Of a stretch of DNA of 7,017 nucleotides, positions 1 through 5,142 are shown piece after piece. The position numbers and the translations under genes were made by a program. This stretch comes from Firmicutes bacterium UBA6648 (lineage in GTDB: Bacteria > Bacillota > Clostridia > Peptostreptococcales > Anaerovoracaceae). Under the pieces are notes generated by a model. That model worked only from the letters and a program-made list of their open reading frames with translations. It was not told the origin of the DNA and searched no databases. The stretch's first letter is position 1, and every line of letters starts with the position of its first letter. Location of the stretch: positions 1 to 7,017 of the forward strand of contig DKLE01000015.1 of NCBI GenBank assembly GCA_002455605.1, written 5' to 3'.

Positions 1-10
1 CTTCCGATCT
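1..10. other. Residual Illumina adapter at contig end
   Basis: The first ten bases, CTTCCGATCT, are identical to the 3' end of the standard Illumina TruSeq adapter (known to end in GCTCTTCCGATCT). True genomic sequence probably starts at position 11. The match lies exactly at the sequence edge, where an untrimmed adapter would be expected. It matters because bases 9 and 10 supply two of the three bases of the apparent stop codon of the first minus-strand gene. A chance genomic match is possible but unlikely for a 10-mer at this exact position. Confidence 0.9.
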
Positions 11-860
11 AGTCCTCTAAAACATGTACCACATTTTCAATACCGTCAGCAGACAGATATTCATCGGTCTCAAGAGCCAGCGCCTCGCCGCTGCTTCGGC
101 CCCAGCCTATGCCAACTCTTCCGGCTATTGCCAGATCTAGAGGAGAGAGAGAGGCTTCCTGTAAATGGGCTAGTATTAAAGGGTAAATATCTGTGATACC
201 GATGGCCCGGTCAATGGAGCTCTTCTCCATACCGAGAGGTTCTTTTATGTAGGCGACTTTTGATGAACAGGGGGAAATAAAAATAATTCCTATTTTTTCA
301 GAAGAAAGTCCGGTTTTTTCCATAGCTCTTTTTCTGGCTGCCGCTGCTGCTATCTCAACAGGAGGATGCAGAGGAAGCAAATGATCGATTAGATTTGGAA
401 AGCGTACCCGAATAAGCCGCACTACGGAGGGACAGGCAGTGCTAACAATCGGCCATTGTTCTTTGTGGTCATTGACATAGTCCTTAGTAGCTGCCGTGAC
501 TACTTCAGCTCCTGCTGCTACTTCGTAGACATCATCAAAGCCCAGCATTAAAATGGCGGTTAATATAGCATTAATGTCGGTAACGTTATTAATATTATTA
601 AATTGGCTGTATAGAGAAGGGGCAGGAAGTGCCACCGTATATTCAAAATCATTTAAGCATTTGATAAAATCGCGGTTTACTACTTTTGCATGGTTTTGAC
701 ATGTGCGAACACATTCTCCACAATCGATACAAAATTCTTTCGTTATGCATGCCTTACCGTGTCTGACGCGGATAGCCTGAGTGGGACAGCGCTTAATACA
801 GTTTATACATCCGCTGCATAATTCTTCAATAAGTGATACGGAATGAAAAAATTTGTTCAT
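9..860 (-). CDS. Sensory-type [FeFe]-hydrogenase domain protein with two [4Fe-4S] clusters, C-terminus missing at contig end
   Basis: The start is the ATG at 858-860 (MNKFFHSV), preceded by a strong AGGAGG-type site; an upstream ATG eight codons earlier has no such site. Residues 15-25 (CSGCINCIKRC) and 44-54 (CIDCGECVRTC) each carry a CxxCxxCxxxC [4Fe-4S] motif. The rest matches the large-subunit C-terminal (H-cluster) domain. Motif L1 reads STACPS with the ligand Cys at 143, and L2 reads SPCSSK with Cys 198. The expected L3 motif with the last two H-cluster cysteines is absent because the frame stops just before it, after GIENVVHVLED. That stop (9-11) is formed largely by adapter bases, so the gene is artificially truncated; family members usually go on with L3 and often a PAS or other sensory domain. 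Alanine replaces the proton-relay cysteine, as in sensory hydrogenases. The likely role is sensing H2 or redox state rather than bulk H2 turnover. It is the third gene of a leftward operon, 46 bases after the ATPase gene. Confidence 0.88.
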   Translation of the reverse strand: MNKFFHSVSLIEELCSGCINCIKRCPTQAIRVRHGKACITKEFCIDCGECVRTCQNHAKVVNRDFIKCLNDFEYTVALPAPSLYSQFNNINNVTDINAILTAILMLGFDDVYEVAAGAEVVTAATKDYVNDHKEQWPIVSTACPSVVRLIRVRFPNLIDHLLPLHPPVEIAAAAARKRAMEKTGLSSEKIGIIFISPCSSKVAYIKEPLGMEKSSIDRAIGITDIYPLILAHLQEASLSPLDLAIAGRVGIGWGRSSGEALALETDEYLSADGIENVVHVLED

Positions 861-906
861 TTTTCCTCCTTTCCTTCCATACATTTAGATAGAAATAATA
901 AATAAT

Positions 907-1338
907 TCAAATTAAATTGACAATTATTGTTAAAGTTGTACCAATTCCAATCAATGTATCAATATTCATATGATCTGAATATTTTTTAATGTTCGGAAGG
1001 CCCATACCGGCACCGAAGCCTAAATCTCTCGCACTTTCAGAAGCAGTGGAATAACCGGCTTCCATGGCTTTATCAATATCAATGATACCCGGTCCTGAAT
1101 CGGCAACAACCATGATGATTTGATCCGGAGTGACCTTTACATCAATGGCTCCCCCGTTAGCATGGATCACCATATTGATTTCACCTTCATATAAGGCGAT
1201 GGAGACTTTTCGGACTATTTCGGGAGAAACGCCCAGCTGCTTAAGCGTGTTCTTTACATCGCTGCTGGCTTCGCCCGCACGAGAAAAATCATTGGGTACA
1301 ACGGTGTAGTGCAGAGCAAGGATTGTGTTATCGTTCAT
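907..1338 (-). CDS. Anti-sigma-type (SpoIIAB/RsbW-like) GHKL ATPase, stand-alone
   Basis: A 143-residue protein made up of little more than a HATPase_c fold. The start is the ATG at 1336-1338, with GGAGG eight bases upstream; an earlier in-frame ATG lacks a site. Visible ATP-binding boxes are the N box (YEGEINMVIHA, residues 50-60), the G1 box DSGPG (80-84) and the G2 box GFGAGMGLPNI (107-117). There is no histidine dimerisation domain and no transmembrane segment. Size and motif layout match SpoIIAB/RsbW serine kinases, which phosphorylate an anti-sigma antagonist and bind a sigma factor. No such partner is encoded in the window. Its start overlaps the end of the DRTGG gene by 11 bases, which suggests translational coupling. 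In this context it may phosphorylate or bind a component of the hydrogenase or its sensor; that is inference. The ATPase fold is secure, the target unknown. Confidence 0.85.
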   Translation of the reverse strand: MNDNTILALHYTVVPNDFSRAGEASSDVKNTLKQLGVSPEIVRKVSIALYEGEINMVIHANGGAIDVKVTPDQIIMVVADSGPGIIDIDKAMEAGYSTASESARDLGFGAGMGLPNIKKYSDHMNIDTLIGIGTTLTIIVNLI

Positions 1339-1684
1339 TAATATTTCCTCCGTGAAGTCCATTGGAATAAAGAATACCGCAGGATGTAAACATTGTTTTT
1401 TTAGTCGTAAGCAAACAGATATTTTTTTCCGCTGCCATTGTTATGAATTCTTCCGTAGGAACCTTCCCTCTGACCAAGATAACACAGTTCATGTCAAGCA
1501 TTTCAGCGGTACGAAGAACCTGGGGGTTACAAAGTCCCGTAAGAAGTATGTTCTGTTCTTTTACTAATGCTAAAACATCGCTCATCAAATCAGAAGCAAA
1601 AGCACTTTTTGCAGGAGTATCCAAAAGATTTTCACTACTTAATAAACTCGCATCTAACAGCAAGATAATGTCTTTTATTTGCAT
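1328..1684 (-). CDS. DRTGG-domain regulatory protein
   Basis: A 118-residue cytoplasmic protein. The start is the ATG at 1682-1684 (MQIKDIILLL), with GGAGGT four bases upstream; the longer frame begins with ten residues that lack a site. It resembles small stand-alone DRTGG-domain proteins. Recognisable stretches are AFASDLMSDVLA (residues 28-39) and LLTGLCNPQVLRTAEMLD (47-64), followed by a VRGKVPTEE segment. DRTGG domains also occur in HPr kinase, phosphotransacetylase and CBS-domain proteins, where they are thought to have regulatory or ligand-binding roles; the biochemical function of the stand-alone form is not established. It is the first gene of the leftward operon, with the anti-sigma-type ATPase and the sensory hydrogenase after it. 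That arrangement suggests an input or modulator domain for the same circuit. The family call rests on recalled sequence resemblance rather than catalytic residues. Confidence 0.8.
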   Translation of the reverse strand: MQIKDIILLLDASLLSSENLLDTPAKSAFASDLMSDVLALVKEQNILLTGLCNPQVLRTAEMLDMNCVILVRGKVPTEEFITMAAEKNICLLTTKKTMFTSCGILYSNGLHGGNINER

Positions 1685-1720
1685 ATTTACCTCCAATAAA
1701 TAGTTAAACAGCATTAGGAA

Positions 1721-1738
1721 TCGTTAAATAATAAACAA
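1721..1738. promoter_or_regulatory. Candidate Rex (NADH/NAD+ sensor) operator
   Basis: The 18 bases TCGTTAAATAATAAACAA match the clostridial Rex consensus TTGTTAANNNNTTAACAA at 12 of 14 defined positions, with one mismatch in each half site. Rex represses fermentation and hydrogenase genes in many Clostridia when NADH is low. The site lies 37 bases upstream of the DRTGG start and covers the best leftward -10 candidate, so direct steric control would act first on the sensor operon. It lies about 50 bases upstream of the rightward -10. The match is good, but the region is AT-rich and no rex gene is in the window. Confidence 0.5.
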
Positions 1739-1758
1739 AAATATACAATTCAAAACTT

Positions 1759-1774
1759 TCTACTTTTTTGTAGA
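1759..1774. repeat. Short inverted repeat upstream of the hyd promoter
   Basis: TCTAC, six T residues, then GTAGA form a perfect 5-bp dyad with a 6-base spacer. It ends 16 bases before the rightward extended -10 element, roughly where a -35 region or an activator site would sit. No factor is recognised for it. Five-base arms in AT-rich DNA can arise by chance. Confidence 0.3.
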
Positions 1775-1790
1775 TTTTTGTGCAATAAAG

Positions 1791-1799
1791 TGATATAAC
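1791..1799 (+). promoter_or_regulatory. Extended -10 promoter for the hydC-hydA operon
   Basis: TGATATAAC fits the extended -10 pattern TGnTATAAT with one mismatch. No good -35 box lies at the usual spacing (TAGATT at 17 bases), which is tolerable for extended -10 promoters. Transcription would start near 1806 and give a leader of about 54 bases. A weaker alternative, TATATT at 1829-1834, lies too close to the ribosome binding site to be favoured. Confidence 0.45.
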
Positions 1800-1844
1800 T
1801 AAGTTTGTACTATTATCGCATGTTGCATTATATTTGTAAATAGT

Positions 1845-1851
1845 AAGGAGG
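1845..1851 (+). promoter_or_regulatory. Ribosome binding site fixing the TTG start of hydC
   Basis: AAGGAGG lies eight bases before TTG at 1860-1862. This near-perfect site supports the non-ATG start; the next in-frame ATG is about 35 codons into the NuoE domain and would remove conserved N-terminal helix sequence. Confidence 0.85.
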
Positions 1852-1859
1852 AATTTAAT

Positions 1860-2360
1860 TTGGCTAGCGGAAAAAATGACATACCTTTTGAAGGCACGAA
1901 AGAGCAAGAAGAAAAGCTGCTTAAAGTAATCGATCAGTTTAGAAATGATAAAGGCTGCTTAATGCCGATTATGCAGGAAGCACAAAACATTTACGGTTAT
2001 TTACCTATCGAAGTTCAGACCATGATTTCGGATGCTTTAGGGATACCCCTTGAAAAAGTTTATGGAGTCAGTACCTTTTATTCCCAATTTTCATTGACTC
2101 CAAAAGGGAAGCATACGGTTTCAGTCTGTCTGGGAACAGCTTGTTACGTTAAAGGAGCTGGTGATATTTATAACAAACTGATGGATATTTTGGGCGTTGT
2201 AGGCGGCGAATGCACGCCGGATGGAATGTTTTCATTGGAAGCATGCCGATGTGTAGGTGCTTGTGGATTAGCTCCTGTCATGATTGTTGATGATGACGTT
2301 CATGGACGTGTTACAGTAGATGATGTAGAAAAAATACTCAACAATTACAGAGAAGTATAA
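1860..2360 (+). CDS. hydC: Electron-bifurcating [FeFe] hydrogenase subunit HydC (NuoE-like [2Fe-2S] protein)
   Basis: A 166-residue protein of the NuoE/24-kDa complex I family, the usual length. It begins at TTG with a strong ribosome binding site. An N-terminal helical region (about residues 15-75, including YGYLPIEVQ and KVYGVSTFYSQF) is followed by a thioredoxin-fold domain. That domain holds the [2Fe-2S] ligands Cys90 and Cys95 (SVCLGTAC) and Cys131 and Cys135 (CVGACGLAP). An extra Cys129 sits beside the third ligand. In the hydrogenase complex HydC docks on HydB and takes part in electron transfer at the NADH/flavin module. It is the first gene of a five-gene operon; the next gene starts 9 bases after its stop. 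NuoE-like subunits also occur in formate dehydrogenases and NADP-reducing hydrogenases, but hydB and hydA downstream settle the assignment. Confidence 0.93.
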   Translation: MASGKNDIPFEGTKEQEEKLLKVIDQFRNDKGCLMPIMQEAQNIYGYLPIEVQTMISDALGIPLEKVYGVSTFYSQFSLTPKGKHTVSVCLGTACYVKGAGDIYNKLMDILGVVGGECTPDGMFSLEACRCVGACGLAPVMIVDDDVHGRVTVDDVEKILNNYREV

Positions 2361-2369
2361 AGGAATATG

Positions 2370-2924
2370 ATGACAGAGATATCATTAAATATTTTAGATA
2401 TTGCAGAAAATTCTATAAGAGCAAATGCATCATTGATTCGGATAGAGGTGCTCATTGATGAAGATAAAGATTGTTTGACTATTGTAATTGAGGACAACGG
2501 AAGAGGTATGAGCCAAGAGCTGCTGCATAAGTCTGTGGATCCATTTTTTACCACCAGAACTTCAAGAAAAGTAGGAATGGGAATCCCCTTTTTCAAACTG
2601 GCAGCAGAGAGTTCCGGCGGAGAATTTGCAATTCGTTCTGAAATTAATAAAGGTACTGAAATAAAAGCTGTTTTTCGACTTTCACATATAGACAGGATGC
2701 CTTTGGGAGATATAAACAGTACGATTTATACCTTGATAGCCTTTAATGCAGATATTGATTTTGTGTATATATATTCATATAACGGAAAAGAGTTTAAGCT
2801 TGACACCTGTGAGGTGAAAGAAATCTTAGACGGGGTTCCCTTAAACTCACCAGAAATACTGAAATATTTAAAAGAATATTTAGATGAAAACAAAATAGAA
2901 GTTGATGGCGGAATACTGCTGTAA
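2370..2924 (+). CDS. Stand-alone GHKL ATPase of the hydrogenase operon (histidine-kinase-like ATP-binding protein)
   Basis: A 184-residue protein with a HATPase_c domain in roughly residues 1-105. The N box is ILDIAENSIRA (8-18), the G1 box EDNGRGM (41-47), and a VDPFFTTR stretch (56-63) precedes the glycine-rich VGMGIPFFKLAAE (68-80). There is no dimerisation/phosphoacceptor histidine domain, receiver domain or membrane segment, so it is not a complete two-component kinase. The C-terminal 80 residues, starting near DRMPLGDINSTI, form a separate region I cannot assign. The second of two adjacent ATG codons is preferred because AAAGGA lies five bases before it and only two bases before the first. 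It sits between hydC and the ferredoxin gene. Its place inside a hydrogenase operon suggests regulation of the enzyme through ATP binding or protein phosphorylation; this is inference. Confidence 0.85.
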   Translation: MTEISLNILDIAENSIRANASLIRIEVLIDEDKDCLTIVIEDNGRGMSQELLHKSVDPFFTTRTSRKVGMGIPFFKLAAESSGGEFAIRSEINKGTEIKAVFRLSHIDRMPLGDINSTIYTLIAFNADIDFVYIYSYNGKEFKLDTCEVKEILDGVPLNSPEILKYLKEYLDENKIEVDGGILL

Positions 2925-2950
2925 TATATAGTGGAAAGGCAAGGAGAAGT

Positions 2951-3322
2951 ATGAAATCACTTGAAGAATTAAAAGAGATAAGAGATAGAGTGCAGAACCA
3001 AATGGGAGTAAGAAATGAAGAAGGTGCTCAGATGCGTATTGTAGTGGGCATGGCAACATGCGGTATCGCGAGCGGAGCAAGGCCGGTATTGAATACCCTG
3101 GCCGATATGGTAAATGAAAAAGGGTTACAGGATGTAGTTGTTACACAGACTGGTTGCATCGGGTTGTGCCAGTACGAACCCATAGTGGAAATATATGAAC
3201 CGGGACGGGAAAAGGTTACGTATGTAAAGATGAATCCGGAAAAGGCAAAAGCGGTGTTTGAACAGCATATTGAAAGAGGTCTTATTGTCAGTAAATATAC
3301 TTTGGATTCAACAGAATTATAA
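2951..3322 (+). CDS. Thioredoxin-fold (2Fe-2S) ferredoxin-like protein of the hydrogenase operon
   Basis: A 123-residue protein of the thioredoxin-like [2Fe-2S] ferredoxin family, with AAGGAG four bases before ATG. A short helical N-terminus (residues 1-25) is followed by the domain, with VGMATCGIASGA (32-43) and QTGCIGLCQYEP (66-77). Only three cysteines are present, Cys37, Cys69 and Cys73. The first cysteine of the usual CxxxxC pair is missing, so a [2Fe-2S] cluster would need another ligand. The protein is clearly related to the N-terminal domain of HydB encoded next (compare KTGCFGLCALGPVV there), and some hydrogenase operons call the equivalent gene hydD; I leave the symbol open. It probably acts as an accessory electron carrier or as a structural or regulatory partner of HydB. 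The gap to hydB is 15 bases. Confidence 0.83.
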   Translation: MKSLEELKEIRDRVQNQMGVRNEEGAQMRIVVGMATCGIASGARPVLNTLADMVNEKGLQDVVVTQTGCIGLCQYEPIVEIYEPGREKVTYVKMNPEKAKAVFEQHIERGLIVSKYTLDSTEL

Positions 3323-3337
3323 GAGGAGGAATTGATA

Positions 3338-5128
3338 ATGATTCGTTCACATGTATTGGTTTGTGGTGGTACAGGATGTACTTCCTCCGGAAGCATGAAG
3401 ATTATAGAAGCCTTTGAAGAAAATATTAAAGAAGCAGGCCTGGATCAAGAAGTTGCAGTGGTGAAAACCGGCTGTTTTGGTCTTTGTGCCTTAGGACCTG
3501 TTGTATTGGTTTATCCGGATCAGGTATTTTATTCAATGGTTAAGCCTGAGGACGCAGAAGAAATTGTAAAAGAACATCTGGTAAAAGGACGTATCGTAAA
3601 GCGTCTGGTTTATGATGAGACATTAACTTCGGAAGGGGTTAAAGGATTAAATGATACAAACTTTTATAGAAAACAAAAACGTATTGCATTAAGAAATTGC
3701 GGATATATTAATCCGGAGAACATTGAGGAATATATCGGAACAAGAGGTTATGAAGCGTTAGGCAAGGCCCTTACTGAGATGACTCCGGATGAAGTTATTC
3801 AGGAAATTTTGGACAGTGGACTGAGAGGCAGAGGGGGCGCAGGCTTTCCAACCGGACTAAAATGGAAATATGCTTCCGGAAACAGAGGTAAGGTTCAAAA
3901 ATATGTCTGCTGCAATGCAGATGAAGGAGACCCTGGAGCATTCATGGATCGATCCGTCTTGGAAGGGGATCCCCATGTGGTTCTCGAAGCGATGGCTATT
4001 GCCGGCTATGCTATTGGCGCCGATCAGGGGTATATCTATGTTCGTGCAGAATATCCCATTGCTGTAGAACGATTAAAGATTGCCATTAATCAGGCAAGAG
4101 AATACGGGCTCTTAGGTGAAAACATTTTCAATACCGGATTTAACTTTAACATTGATTTAAGACTTGGAGCAGGAGCTTTTGTATGCGGTGAAGAGACGGC
4201 ATTAATGACTTCTATTGAGGGAAATCGAGGAGAGCCAAGACCAAGACCTCCGTTTCCGGCAGTAAAGGGGTTATTTGAAAGCCCTACAATATTGAACAAT
4301 GTAGAAACTTCAGCCAATATTCCGCAGATTATTTTAAATGGTGCTGAGTGGTTTTCCAGCATTGGGACTGAAAAGTCCAAGGGAACAAAGGTTTTTGCAC
4401 TGGGCGGAAAGGTTAAGCATACAGGTCTGGTAGAAGTACCCATGGGAACTTCTTTAAGGACCGTTATTGAAGAAATAGGCGGCGGGATTCCAAACGGAAA
4501 GAAATTTAAAGCGGCTCAAACCGGTGGACCTTCCGGCGGATGTATTCCGGCAGAGCACTATGACATTCCAATCGACTATGACAACCTGATTTCCATCGGT
4601 TCCATGATGGGATCCGGCGGTCTTATCGTAATGGATGAAGATAATTGTATGGTGGATATCGCTAAATTCTTTTTAGAGTTCACAGTAGATGAATCCTGCG
4701 GAAAATGTACACCGTGCCGAGTGGGAACCAAGAGAATGTACGAAATTCTTGAAAATATTACGGAAGGCAAGGGCACTCCGGAGGACTTGGACAAATTGGA
4801 AGAGCTGGCATACTATATTAAGGACAATGCTTTATGTGGCTTGGGACAGACTGCTCCAAATCCGGTTTTATCAACTCTTAAGTTCTTTAGAGATGAATAC
4901 ATAGCACATGTTACGGATAAAGTCTGTCCTTCAAAAGTATGTAAAGCCCTACTGACCTTTAAGATTAATCCGGAAAAATGCAAGGGATGTACCTTGTGTC
5001 GGAAGATCTGCCCGGAAGGTGCTATCAGCGGAGAATCGAAAAAAACTCATGTTATTGATACAGACAAGTGTATTAAATGCGGAGCTTGTTTGAATAATTG
5101 TCATTTTGGTGCAATAACAAAAGAATAG
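3338..5128 (+). CDS. hydB: Electron-bifurcating [FeFe] hydrogenase subunit HydB (NuoF-like flavoprotein)
   Basis: A 596-residue protein. The ATG at 3338 has GGAGG eight bases upstream; a TTG two codons earlier is too close to that site. Domains in order are an N-terminal thioredoxin-fold [2Fe-2S] domain (Cys9, Cys14, Cys46, Cys50), the NuoF core with NADH/FMN motifs LRGRGGAGFPTG (162-173), CNADEGDPGAF (192-202) and GAGAFVCGEETAL (277-289), then an SLBB region. Next is the [4Fe-4S] motif ESCGKCTPCR (Cys454, 457, 460) with Cys500. The C-terminus has two ferredoxin-type clusters, Cys548/551/554/558 and Cys578/581/584/588. This is the flavin subunit that exchanges electrons with NAD(H) and is the likely bifurcation site in HydABC enzymes. 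Length and domain order match the family. An extra pair, Cys530 and Cys535 (VCPSKVC), precedes the C-terminal ferredoxin domain. hydA begins 14 bases downstream. Confidence 0.96.
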   Translation: MIRSHVLVCGGTGCTSSGSMKIIEAFEENIKEAGLDQEVAVVKTGCFGLCALGPVVLVYPDQVFYSMVKPEDAEEIVKEHLVKGRIVKRLVYDETLTSEGVKGLNDTNFYRKQKRIALRNCGYINPENIEEYIGTRGYEALGKALTEMTPDEVIQEILDSGLRGRGGAGFPTGLKWKYASGNRGKVQKYVCCNADEGDPGAFMDRSVLEGDPHVVLEAMAIAGYAIGADQGYIYVRAEYPIAVERLKIAINQAREYGLLGENIFNTGFNFNIDLRLGAGAFVCGEETALMTSIEGNRGEPRPRPPFPAVKGLFESPTILNNVETSANIPQIILNGAEWFSSIGTEKSKGTKVFALGGKVKHTGLVEVPMGTSLRTVIEEIGGGIPNGKKFKAAQTGGPSGGCIPAEHYDIPIDYDNLISIGSMMGSGGLIVMDEDNCMVDIAKFFLEFTVDESCGKCTPCRVGTKRMYEILENITEGKGTPEDLDKLEELAYYIKDNALCGLGQTAPNPVLSTLKFFRDEYIAHVTDKVCPSKVCKALLTFKINPEKCKGCTLCRKICPEGAISGESKKTHVIDTDKCIKCGACLNNCHFGAITKE

Positions 5129-5142
5129 AAGGGAAGGTCAGA

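Larger units (their letters stand above)
1685..1859. promoter_or_regulatory. Divergent promoter region between the sensor operon and the hyd operon
   Basis: This 175-base AT-rich gap separates the starts of two operons transcribed away from each other. It contains a Rex-like operator (1721-1738), a 16-base dyad (1759-1774) and a rightward extended -10 element (1791-1799), each listed separately. For the leftward operon the best -10 is TATTAT on the minus strand at 1733-1728, inside the Rex-like dyad, with only a poor -35 match. That would give a leader of about 37 bases ending in the GGAGGT site of the DRTGG gene. No open frame in the gap has both a ribosome binding site and recognisable protein content. 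Confidence 0.75.

Noticed and set aside
901..928. AT-rich imperfect inverted repeat around the stop codon of the anti-sigma-type ATPase gene (AATAATT and AATTATT)
   Set aside because: It was considered as an intra-operon terminator, but the stem is almost all A-T with a bulge and has no clear T run on the transcribed strand, and the next gene has its own strong ribosome binding site.
1325..1703. Two plus-strand open frames of 80 and 86 codons opposite the DRTGG gene
   Set aside because: Both are antisense to a gene with a good start site and family resemblance; neither has its own ribosome binding site.
1771..1800. TTGTGCAATAAAGTGATATAA region as a second Rex-like site
   Set aside because: It starts with a TTGTG half site, but the other half does not pair with it, so it fails as a palindrome.
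1704..1907. Minus-strand open frame of 67 codons across the divergent intergenic region
   Set aside because: It runs over the hydC start and its promoter, has no ribosome binding site and no recognisable protein features; the AT-rich gap simply lacks stops in that frame.
2370..2924. Reading the second GHKL protein as a two-component sensor histidine kinase
   Set aside because: There is no phosphoacceptor histidine domain, no sensor or membrane region, and no response regulator nearby; only the ATPase fold is supported.
3028..3396. Minus-strand open frame of 122 codons over the ferredoxin gene and the hydB start
   Set aside because: It is antisense to two well-supported genes and crosses their intergenic gap; there is no independent evidence for it.
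4090..4443. Minus-strand open frame of 117 codons inside hydB
   Set aside because: It is antisense to conserved NuoF-like coding sequence and shows no ribosome binding site or family resemblance.
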